Below, piece after piece: positions 33,470 to 40,986 of a stretch of DNA of 64,000 bases. The translations under genes were made by a program, and so were the position numbers. Numbering within the stretch: the first letter of the stretch is position 1; the number at the start of each line of letters is the position of its first letter. Where the stretch lies: NCBI RefSeq assembly GCF_003056345.1, contig NZ_PYWB01000003.1, positions 248,001 to 312,000 of the forward strand. The letters run 5' to 3'. Source of the stretch: Devosia submarina (GTDB taxonomy: Bacteria; Pseudomonadota; Alphaproteobacteria; Rhizobiales; Devosiaceae). The notes under the pieces are model-generated. The model was not told the DNA's origin and did no database searches. It was given only the letters and a program-made list of their open reading frames with translations.

Positions 33470-33945
33470 GCTGCACCCAGCTTGGAGAGCGCTTCGCCCT
33501 CGATACGCACCTTTGTCCACGCGTCCTGCAAGACGCCGCCCTGCGAAAGATAGAACTTGATGGAAGGCTCATTCCAGTCAAGCACCCACCATTCGAACCG
33601 GCCGAGCTTTTCATTACCGCAGCGCTGGGCAAGGTGAACCAGCAAAGCCTTGCCGATACCCTTGCCGCGCAGGGACGGATCCACAAACAAGTCCTCCAGC
33701 CAGATGCCGTGCCGGCCCTGGAAGGTTGAATAGGTGTAGAACCAAAGCGCAAAGCCTACTGGCGCCCCGTCCCATTCGGCAATATCGCAAAAGACCTTGG
33801 GCTTGGGACCGAACAGGTCCCGCACGATGTCGGCTTCGCTGGCCCGCACCTCGTGGCTCAGCTTTTCGTACGCCGCCAGATCCTTGATGAAGCGGAGGAT
33901 GAGAGCAGCATCCTCCCTTATCGCGGGACGAATGTTGAGGCTCAT
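33466..33945 (-). CDS. GNAT-family N-acetyltransferase
   Basis: A 159-residue acetyltransferase starting MSLNIRPAIREDAALILRFIKDLAAYEK. The acetyl-CoA site is LEDLFVDPSLRGKGIGKALLVHLAQ (Q/RxxGxG/A form RGKGIG), and the end is YLSQGGVLQDAWTKVRIEGEAL. This shape resembles the SSAT/thialysine acetyltransferase group (GNAT with LEDLFV), which acetylates small amines or lysine analogues, though the substrate here is unproven. It overlaps the upstream DUF4424 gene and the downstream folA gene by ATGA junctions at both ends. Confidence 0.9.
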   Translation of the reverse strand: MSLNIRPAIREDAALILRFIKDLAAYEKLSHEVRASEADIVRDLFGPKPKVFCDIAEWDGAPVGFALWFYTYSTFQGRHGIWLEDLFVDPSLRGKGIGKALLVHLAQRCGNEKLGRFEWWVLDWNEPSIKFYLSQGGVLQDAWTKVRIEGEALSKLGAA

Positions 33946-34952
33946 TGAGGATCCGGCAGCCGGTTCAGGACCAGGATTTCCAGGTCTCGCGCTGGCCAGA
34001 AATCGGTCTTCACCATTTCGAATGTGGTTGGCCCAATCTTGGTGACGTCCTCGCCGCAAAACGAAACCAGATTGTCGGGGCTGCCTTTGTCCACAACGAG
34101 CCGGAAGCGCTCGATGGCGCCGCCGCTCCAGTTCCCGCCGGTGGTCAGGACATAGGAAATCCAGCTCTCGGAGAACGGCGCACTCCAGGGCTCATCAGGG
34201 TTGGCCAGGGTCTTGCGCACAGCGGATATGAAAGCCTCGTCCATGCAGTACTTGGTTTTGTACTCGCTGGCAAAGTCATGCCCTTCGGATGGCTCGTACA
34301 GGAAACTGACGCCGGTGGTGCCGCCAACGCTGGGCTTGTAGCGATGCTCAACCGTCACGGTTTCGCCAGCAGGAAAGCTGGCTTCCCAGGTATAGGCGGC
34401 CCGATAAGTCCACAACGGGTAGACCTGGCTCTCCCAGCCGCTTCCCTCATCGAACTCGTCGATGGAAAGCATGCCCAGATGCAGCAAACGCGCCTTGTCG
34501 TCGTCGCTCAAAGCATTGACAGCGTCATTGGCCTTGTCGGTGAAGGACACCACTGGCAAGCCGAGCTCCTTTATGACGTCCGTACGATCCACACCCAGGG
34601 CGAAAGCATATTCGTGCAATTGGGCGTCCACGGGTTCGCCGTTGAACGTGGTCTGGAACTCGAAAAGATTGTCGTCCGGCCCGGTTGGAAAAGACACGAT
34701 CGCGTGGAAGTCCGGCACGAGATCGGGCATGGGAAAGGCCACAAGCACGTTCTGGTCTTCCGCCGTTTCATTGCGGAACTGATAGACGACCTGAATCTCG
34801 TCCGCCGAGATGAAAAGCTCCTCGCTTTCCATGACGATCTTATCATTGATGACGAACTGGAGCCCGCCCGTCGTCAGCACAGCCGACGTGTCATTGGCGA
34901 GAACAGGAACGCTGGCGGCCAGCAGAAGGCCGAGTACTGCAAGAGACTTCAT
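33942..34952 (-). CDS. Secreted DUF4424 protein
   Basis: A 336-residue protein with a signal peptide (MKSLAVLGLLLAASVPVLAND) and a mature domain that reads as DUF4424: NDKIVMESEELFISADEIQVVYQFRNET, VLVAFPMPDL, PTGPDDNLFEFQTTFNGEPVDAQLHEYAF, the middle YRAAYTWEASFPAGETVTVEHRYKPSVGGTTG, and YVLTTGGNWSGGAIERFRLVVDKG near the end. A disulphide between the cysteines of KYCMDEAF and SFCGED is possible. Function unknown; the family is found mostly in alphaproteobacteria. Its stop overlaps the GNAT start, and thyA lies 80 bases upstream. Confidence 0.85.
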   Translation of the reverse strand: MKSLAVLGLLLAASVPVLANDTSAVLTTGGLQFVINDKIVMESEELFISADEIQVVYQFRNETAEDQNVLVAFPMPDLVPDFHAIVSFPTGPDDNLFEFQTTFNGEPVDAQLHEYAFALGVDRTDVIKELGLPVVSFTDKANDAVNALSDDDKARLLHLGMLSIDEFDEGSGWESQVYPLWTYRAAYTWEASFPAGETVTVEHRYKPSVGGTTGVSFLYEPSEGHDFASEYKTKYCMDEAFISAVRKTLANPDEPWSAPFSESWISYVLTTGGNWSGGAIERFRLVVDKGSPDNLVSFCGEDVTKIGPTTFEMVKTDFWPARDLEILVLNRLPDPQ

Positions 34953-35032
34953 TTAGTTTCCCTCCGCCGGCTCTAGGGCGTGCGAGCCAGCGCTGATTTT
35001 GATCTTATCTAGCCGGTTCTTGTGGAAGGCAG

Positions 35033-35827
35033 CTAGACAGAAACCGGCGCCTTGATGTGCGGGTGCGGGTCGTAGCCGATGAATTCGAAATCTTCGAAGG
35101 TGAAGTCTTCGATCGAGCGAATGGCCGGGTTGATCTGGAGCCTGGGCAAGGGACGTGGCTCACGCGTGAGCTGCAGCTTGGCCTGCTCGAAATGGTTGGA
35201 ATAGAGGTGCACATCGCCAAAGCTATGGACGAAGTCACCGGGCTCCAGACCCGTCACCTGCGCAATCATGTGGGTGAGCAGGGCATAAGAGGCAATGTTG
35301 AACGGGACGCCAAGGAAGCTATCGGCCGAGCGCTGGTAGAGCTGACAACTGAGCTTGCCATTGGCGACATAGAACTGGAATAGGCAATGGCATGGCGGCA
35401 GCGCCATGTCGTCCACTTCCGCCGGGTTCCAAGCACTCACGATATGGCGTCGTGAATCCGGCTTGGTCTTGATGGACTCGATCACATTGGCCAGCTGGTC
35501 GATCTGCCGGCCGTCCGGCGCTGGCCAGCTGCGCCATTGCGAGCCGTAGACCGGTCCCAGATCGCCATTCTCGTCGGCCCATTCATCCCAGATCTTTACG
35601 CCGCGCTCCTGAAGCCAGCGCACATTGGTTTCCCCGCGGATGAACCAGAGGAGTTCATAAATGATGGATTTCAGATGCAGCTTCTTGGTGGTCAGCAAGG
35701 GAAAGCCCTTGGCCAGATCAAATCGCATCTGGTAGCCAAATAGGCTGCGCGTGCCCGTGCCGGTGCGGTCGGACTTGTCGACCCCGTGCTCGAGAATATC
35801 GGAGAGAAGCTTCAAATAGGGCTGCAT
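35033..35827 (-). CDS. thyA: Thymidylate synthase
   Basis: Makes dTMP from dUMP with methylenetetrahydrofolate. 264 residues, standard for the short bacterial form. Visible: [50 protein letters not shown], the active-site cysteine in [35 protein letters not shown], and the phosphate site in [18 protein letters not shown]. No strong ribosome site precedes the ATG. It heads the minus-strand run thyA-DUF4424-GNAT-folA-hflK-hflC and is divergent from the tmRNA gene. Confidence 0.97.
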   Translation of the reverse strand: MQPYLKLLSDILEHGVDKSDRTGTGTRSLFGYQMRFDLAKGFPLLTTKKLHLKSIIYELLWFIRGETNVRWLQERGVKIWDEWADENGDLGPVYGSQWRSWPAPDGRQIDQLANVIESIKTKPDSRRHIVSAWNPAEVDDMALPPCHCLFQFYVANGKLSCQLYQRSADSFLGVPFNIASYALLTHMIAQVTGLEPGDFVHSFGDVHLYSNHFEQAKLQLTREPRPLPRLQINPAIRSIEDFTFEDFEFIGYDPHPHIKAPVSV

Positions 35828-35926
35828 GGGGCAAGCTGTAATTCGATTCGGCAGGCGGTGAAGCAAATCCCTGCGGTTCCACCACAAGTTCTGCTGATTT
35901 ATGGGCGCTTTTTGTGCCCGAGCCAT

Positions 35927-35954
35927 TTGCATCCGCGCGCGCGGCCCTTATATA
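35927..35954 (+). promoter_or_regulatory. Promoter of the tmRNA gene
   Basis: TTGCAT (35927-35932) and TATATA (35949-35954) with a 16-base spacer, directly before GGGAGGGCTCGCAAGAGC. It is the best promoter match in this gap and faces the tmRNA. Confidence 0.65.
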
Positions 35955-35959
35955 GGGAG

Positions 35960-36310
35960 GGCTCGCAAGAGCTATGGCAATAAACTGTCATCGTAATAAA
36001 CCTTTCGGACCCGGGGGCAGTACCCGGCGCCTCCACCATTTTACCGGCCTGGCCGGGCAGCCAATGGGGGCGAAACAGGATCGACGAGGGCGTAAAGGGT
36101 GTGCTTTTGCTCGGTGAGGTACCACCGTTATCGGTCCGAAACTTATAGTTGCAAATGACAACCATAAGGCTCCAGTCGCTCTCGCTGCGTAAGCAGCGCT
36201 AGCTCTGGGAATCTAAGTCCTCCAGCCCTAGCCGGCTGACAGGCGGGGTCCGCAGGCACCTGGCAACAGAAGCCTGCACCTTCTCTTCAATCTTGCTTGC
36301 TTGGCCCCTT
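35960..36310 (+). ncRNA. ssrA: tmRNA, circularly permuted two-piece (alphaproteobacterial) form
   Basis: The order is permuted. The acceptor half comes first, with a T-arm (CCCGG...CCCGG) and the 3' strand CGCCTCC ending in ACCA at 36038. A spacer of 27 bases follows, then the 5' strand GGGGGCG at 36066. The two strands pair over seven bases with a G-U at the third pair, the alanine-identity feature. After CGAAACAGGATCGACG comes the tag frame, resume codon GCA at 36151 to TAA at 36192. It encodes ANDNHKAPVALAA, so with the tRNA alanine the tag is AANDNHKAPVALAA. The ends (promoter and about 36310) are estimates. This RNA rescues stalled ribosomes; the SspB adaptor gene follows directly. Confidence 0.9.
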
Positions 36311-36387
36311 TATCCTTGAATTTCCTTGGAACGTAGGGCTGATATGGGCCATTCGGGATTCGTTTTAATCTGACCGGACTGTGACCC

Positions 36388-36867
36388 ATGGCCGAAGACC
36401 ATATGCGCTACGACATTCTCGCCCAGGAAGCCCTGCGCGGCGTCGTGCGCAAGGTATTGGCCGAAGTTGCCAAGACTGGCCTGCCCGGCGAGCACCACTT
36501 CTTTATTTCCTTTGTGACCCGCGCCCCCGGCGTTCGGCTGAGCGAGAAATTGCTCGGGCAATACGACAAGGAAATGACCATCGTCATCCAGAACCAATAT
36601 TGGGACCTCAAGGTCACCGAGACCGCTTTCGAGGTAGGGCTGTCGTTTGACGGCATCCCCGAAACGCTGGTGATCCCCTTCTCGGCTGTGAAGGGCTTTT
36701 TCGATCCTTCAGTGCAGTTCGGCCTGCAATTCGATCCCGCCACTGCGGCCAGCTCCTCGGCCGTAGAAGCCGAGGCCGACAAGGCCGTTCTGGCGACCGC
36801 TTCGAGCGAAGAAGACAAGCCGGGCGAAAAGGTCATCAGCCTCGACGCTTTCCGCAAGAAGCCGTAG
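36388..36867 (+). CDS. sspB: SspB-type ClpXP adaptor (alphaproteobacterial SspB)
   Basis: A 159-residue protein of the SspB/stringent-starvation B fold. IRYD-like start (HMRYDILAQEALRGVVRKVLAEVAKTG) and HHFFISFVTRAPGVRLSEKLLGQYDKEMTIVIQNQYWDLKVTETAFEVGLSFDGIPETLVIPFSAVKGFFDPSVQFGL make up the peptide-binding domain (to about residue 115). Then comes a variable linker and the C-terminal motif KVISLDAFRKKP, the ClpX-binding tail. It delivers ssrA-tagged proteins to ClpXP. It starts about 80 bases after the end of the tmRNA gene, a physical link that matches the function. The next gene starts 11 bases after its stop. Confidence 0.9.
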   Translation: MAEDHMRYDILAQEALRGVVRKVLAEVAKTGLPGEHHFFISFVTRAPGVRLSEKLLGQYDKEMTIVIQNQYWDLKVTETAFEVGLSFDGIPETLVIPFSAVKGFFDPSVQFGLQFDPATAASSSAVEAEADKAVLATASSEEDKPGEKVISLDAFRKKP

Positions 36868-36877
36868 TTCGCCCCAA

Positions 36878-37105
36878 ATGGAAAAGCGGTCCCTGTCCAT
36901 TTCGGGCCACCGCACATCCATTGCGCTTGAGCCCGAGTTCTGGGCCGCGCTGGAGCAGATGGCCGAGCAGCAGCAACTGCCCATGGCCGCCCTGATCCGC
37001 CAGATCGACCAGGATCGTGCCACGACCAATCTTTCATCAGCCTCGCGGCTAGCGGTGTTGCGGTGGTATCAAGCCCAGCTTGAAGCCGTCAGAGAGACGG
37101 GCTGA
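36878..37105 (+). CDS. Small ribbon-helix-helix domain protein
   Basis: A 75-residue protein starting MEKRSLSISGHRTSIALEPEFWAALEQMA. The pattern SISGHRTSIALEPEFW is the ribbon strand of the RHH_4 family (PF13467-like), and FWAALEQMAEQQQLPMAALIRQID is its helix pair. Such proteins in alphaproteobacteria are small DNA-binding or clamp-like regulators, usually unstudied. It starts 11 bases after sspB, so they are probably cotranscribed, and its last 17 bases overlap the stop of the convergent AsmA-type gene. Confidence 0.8.
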   Translation: MEKRSLSISGHRTSIALEPEFWAALEQMAEQQQLPMAALIRQIDQDRATTNLSSASRLAVLRWYQAQLEAVRETG

Positions 37106-40100
37106 CCGGCGCGCTCACCGGCGGAAGCGTTGGCCCTGGCAGGGTCAGGTCCAACGTACCAGTAGGGGCCGGAACAGCTGGCGCCTGCCTCTGCAGTTCG
37201 CGCACTTGCCGTTCCTCCTCAGCCCTTTGCGCCTCTGCCTGCCGCTCCGCTTCCTCGGCCGCAAGCCGCTCGGCCTCGGCGGCTGCCCTTTGCCGTTGCG
37301 CCTCGATCAGCCTATTGCGCTCCTGCGCCGCAGCCCTTTGCCGCTCGGCATCCTCGATGCGAAGCGCTTCAAGGCGGTCGACCTCAAGCTCGTTCGCGCG
37401 CACCTGAAGGGCGGCAACCATCTCGGCCAGATCAAGCGTGACCGCAGGCGCCAGCAAGGTCCCCGCAAGGTGGGACACGATGCGCGCCGTGTCGTTGTTG
37501 ACCAGGCCCTCGGGATCTTCGAACCCGCGCGGGGTCAAAACGAAACTGCCGGCAAGACCAAGACTGGGCAGCGCCAGGCTGATATCGCCCGCTAGCCGCC
37601 CCCCTTCGCCTTCAACGATCAGATTGGTCAGGCGGGCCACGCCACCGGCAATGGTGAAGGCACCGGCCGCAGAAGGCGCCGAGAAATTCCCCTGCCCCAG
37701 TGCAAGCCCGATCAGGGCATCAAGCGCATCGGCTTCGGTGTTCAGAACATCTTCAAGGCCCGCAATTGTTGGAAATACCGATGGTGCTAGGCCGCTCACC
37801 GCAAAGTCGGCAATTGTGAAGCTGCCCTCCCCAGCAAGCACGCCAATGGCTTCGGCAAGGCTTGCGCCCGTAGCTTCGAACTGAACACCACCGTCAAGAA
37901 TGCCCCCCAGCGAGTCTGCAATTGCCGGTGGCGCGACGGTTGCGATGGCGGCGCCGGTCAAGCCCAGCCGCCCGCTCATGGTTTTCTGCGGCAACGGACC
38001 AGCGCAGCAAATGGTGAGATCAAGATTGGCTTGCCCTGCACCCAGCGCGCCTTCGAAGCGGCCCAAGCGAAGCCTTGTTTCATCCCAGCTCAGCTCAAAG
38101 CTTGAGGGGCCCAGGATAGGCTTCCCGCCGCCGGCAAGGCTTCCGACCTCCACCGATACGGTGCCACGCGTTTGTCGCGGTGCCTCGCCCAGCGTGATCG
38201 GTCCGTCGGACCAAAAGCCGGCGCCCGGCACCAACGCTGCGGGACCGAAAAGGCCAGCAGCCAGGCCTTCGATTGAAACGGCATCGGCTCGAATGGAGCC
38301 GGCGACGGCAGTATTTGCGCCGGTACGGGACAAGGACAATTCGCCGGAGAACTCTGCCTCCCCCGAGGCACCGGTAATCGCCTCAAGCCGGGCAAGGCGG
38401 TTGCCTTCGAAATGAAGGTCAGCGCTGGCTTGCGCCTGGCCCAATGCAAGATCCTGCAGCCCGGCGACCTGCGCCAGTGTGCCGATATTGAGAACATTGA
38501 CGTCGAGCCTGCCGGTGCCTTGAATTTCTGCATCCGCAGCCAGTTGCAAGTCCCCGAAAAAGCCTATGCTTTCCTCGTCCGAGCTGGCGTTGACCGACCC
38601 GCGCAGCCCATCGGCAGGAATGCCTTGTAGCCCCGCGCTTACCAGCATGCTCGCCCCTTGGAACGGGCTTTCTTCACCCAGGCCCAGCTGGCGCGCCAGG
38701 GCCAGCGGATCACTTGAATCAAGGGAAGCCGTCAGGCGCAGCTGGCCCGTCGAGAAACCGGCCATGCCGCTCCCGAACTCAGCCCGCAGATTGAGTTCAG
38801 CTTCCCCCACAGCTCCGCCAAGGGTCAGCGTTTGCGAGCCAGTCTCGGTTGGGGCCGAGAGGTCGACCAGAAGGTCGGCGGGCATCGACCGTGCGAGAGC
38901 TTGGCGCCAGGACAGCGGCACTTGTGCGAGGTCGTAGAGCCTGGCGAGGGCTGGAGCCGATCCGTTGTTGATGCCTACACGCCCCGAGGCGGTGATCACC
39001 GGCTCTGCCACGTTTCCGCCAAACGACATCGTTGTGTCCAAGCTGGCGCCACCCCAATCCCCGGCCTGGAGCTGGTCCAGGATGATCTGGCCAGGGCGCC
39101 AATGACCTTGGGCAGCGAGCTCAGTGCCATCAAGACCAAGCACAGTCGCGCTCTTGCCGGTCAGGGAAAAACTACCTTCCGGAAAGCTGTTTCCAAAGGC
39201 GGGCTCGGCGGCGATCGGGGGCAAAAGGGCAGCCAGGATGGAGCTTTCGCTAGGGCCCAGCGCATCGAAATGGCCGACGAGGTCGAGGCGCCTTTCTTCC
39301 CCGAACCCCAAACGAAGTTCCACCGCATGGCTTGTGCCCGCAAAGGTGAGCGCTCCATTATTGAGGCCAACCGCGTCCCCGCCGAGAAGGATTTCACCCT
39401 CCAACCGCCCGGGCTGGTTGAAAAGCGCATTGTCCGGATCAGGCTTGCGCCAAAGCTGCGCCAGGGCATCGAGCCGCTCGCTGTTGAGCGAAACACGGCC
39501 TTTGAACACGGCCGCCCCGCTCTCATTACCCAATTGCCCGCTCGCGCGCACTTCGGTGTTGCCCGGAAGCTGCGCCACAAGCTGCTCCACCTGCCAGTTT
39601 GTGCCGTCCGTGCTGGCATCGACCCGGACTTCCCGCAGGGCAAAGCCGCGCAAGGCGATCTCGGCCAGATCGATCCCGACCCGGCCCTCCATGGGCGGAA
39701 CCAGCGGCGCTGGCAGCTCGCCCAGGAGCCGCACCAGCTCATAGGGCTGGATGGAGGCATCCTCATTGGCATCGCGCGGTGGCAGGCTGAACACACCGCC
39801 CGAGATCACCGCGTCGAAATTGCGCCTATTGCCCAGCTGAATGCTGGCGGCGCCAGTGAGGCGGGTCCCTGCCCTGTTTTCGTCGGGCTGCAGCGTATAG
39901 CCGGAAAGAACGATCCGGTCGGTGGAGCCCGTCACCTTGCTTTCCAGCACCAGATCGCCTCGGATATCGTCGGCGGCTTCGCCAGGCGGCGGCGTTTGCC
40001 GGTAAACCATGGTTCCATCGAACCTGGGCGCCATGCCTGGGGTCAAAATGCCCTGGGCGCTAAGGACGAAATTGCTGCCCGAGACCGCCGCGGAAGCTTG

Positions 40101-40706
40101 TGTATTGCCGGCACTGTCGAGGGCCGCCGAATTGAAGCGGATGACATAGCGGCCATCACGATAAAGAGCCGAGCCCTGGAACTGGAAGGGGCCGGAAAAG
40201 CTCGAAATCCTGAGCTCGCCATCAACGTCATCAGCAACGAAATTCTCGCCCGAGCGCTGGTCCATCAGCCTGACCGTAGCGTCCTGGATCGTCGCCTGGC
40301 TGAGGGACACGGGATTGCCCTGCGGCGCGATCGTTACCCCGCTACCGAAAAACCCGGTTTGATCCAGGGTAAAGTCCACCACCGGCGCGACTAGCACCAG
40401 CTTGGTGACGTTGTAGTCGTCGCGCAGGAACTCGAGCAGCGAGAACTCGGCTTCCACCCGGTCCACCGTTGCGGCGGGTTCTTCGGGTGAGCCCACAAGC
40501 ACGTCTGCAAGGTTGAGGCGCGGGCGCGGCAGAAGGGCGAAGTCGATATCGCCGCGGATGGTGACCGGTGTTCCCAACACATCACTGGCCAGCTCTTCCA
40601 TTCGGGCGCGGTAGTCGCCCCATTGAATAAATCGCGGCGCGAGGAATGCGCCGGCCAGCACGATGATCGCCAGCAATCCGATAGCGATATAGATCCGATT
40701 GAGCAC
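37089..40706 (-). CDS. Large AsmA-family inner-membrane-anchored protein
   Basis: A 1205-residue protein with an N-terminal membrane anchor (IYIAIGLLAIIVLAGAFLAP) followed by a periplasmic AsmA-like domain: FIQWGDYRARMEELASDVLGTPVTIRGDIDFALLPRPRLNLADVLVG is the standard AsmA opening. The long middle repeats beta-rich segments with the pattern of the AsmA/TamB/YhdP bridge-like proteins that form lipid-transfer grooves across the periplasm. The C-terminus has a charged Glu/Arg/Ala-rich coiled coil (EAQRQRAAAEAERLAAEEAERQ) and a Pro/Thr-rich tail. It starts at a GTG at 40706. I infer a role in lipid homeostasis of the outer membrane. Confidence 0.85.
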   Translation of the reverse strand: MLNRIYIAIGLLAIIVLAGAFLAPRFIQWGDYRARMEELASDVLGTPVTIRGDIDFALLPRPRLNLADVLVGSPEEPAATVDRVEAEFSLLEFLRDDYNVTKLVLVAPVVDFTLDQTGFFGSGVTIAPQGNPVSLSQATIQDATVRLMDQRSGENFVADDVDGELRISSFSGPFQFQGSALYRDGRYVIRFNSAALDSAGNTQASAAVSGSNFVLSAQGILTPGMAPRFDGTMVYRQTPPPGEAADDIRGDLVLESKVTGSTDRIVLSGYTLQPDENRAGTRLTGAASIQLGNRRNFDAVISGGVFSLPPRDANEDASIQPYELVRLLGELPAPLVPPMEGRVGIDLAEIALRGFALREVRVDASTDGTNWQVEQLVAQLPGNTEVRASGQLGNESGAAVFKGRVSLNSERLDALAQLWRKPDPDNALFNQPGRLEGEILLGGDAVGLNNGALTFAGTSHAVELRLGFGEERRLDLVGHFDALGPSESSILAALLPPIAAEPAFGNSFPEGSFSLTGKSATVLGLDGTELAAQGHWRPGQIILDQLQAGDWGGASLDTTMSFGGNVAEPVITASGRVGINNGSAPALARLYDLAQVPLSWRQALARSMPADLLVDLSAPTETGSQTLTLGGAVGEAELNLRAEFGSGMAGFSTGQLRLTASLDSSDPLALARQLGLGEESPFQGASMLVSAGLQGIPADGLRGSVNASSDEESIGFFGDLQLAADAEIQGTGRLDVNVLNIGTLAQVAGLQDLALGQAQASADLHFEGNRLARLEAITGASGEAEFSGELSLSRTGANTAVAGSIRADAVSIEGLAAGLFGPAALVPGAGFWSDGPITLGEAPRQTRGTVSVEVGSLAGGGKPILGPSSFELSWDETRLRLGRFEGALGAGQANLDLTICCAGPLPQKTMSGRLGLTGAAIATVAPPAIADSLGGILDGGVQFEATGASLAEAIGVLAGEGSFTIADFAVSGLAPSVFPTIAGLEDVLNTEADALDALIGLALGQGNFSAPSAAGAFTIAGGVARLTNLIVEGEGGRLAGDISLALPSLGLAGSFVLTPRGFEDPEGLVNNDTARIVSHLAGTLLAPAVTLDLAEMVAALQVRANELEVDRLEALRIEDAERQRAAAQERNRLIEAQRQRAAAEAERLAAEEAERQAEAQRAEEERQVRELQRQAPAVPAPTGTLDLTLPGPTLPPVSAPVSPSL

Positions 40707-40986
40707 TGTGCGCGGCCACCCGATTTTGTTGCGCGGAGTTTAGGCCAGCGGCGGCTCCGCGCAAGTCTGAAGGACTGGACAACCACACTTGCCCCCTTGC
40801 GTAAAGCTAAATGGCGATGGTCCTTTGCCTCGTCTGGTGATGACGGCCATGTGAGGCGCGGCGTGTGGCGCGCTGTTCTATACAGGACCGCCTCTGGTCC
40901 CTATATTGCCCACCAGAACAAACCAAGATTCGTCCATGCCCGCGCTGCCCTGCCCGCCCCGGCCTGCAGCGATGGAAAGGCCATAG

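Noticed and set aside
38832-40394. A 520-residue open frame on the plus strand opposite the AsmA gene.
   Set aside because: Antisense shadow of a GC-rich gene with no recognisable protein features; the minus-strand reading has clear AsmA domains. Codon third positions are complementary to the real gene.
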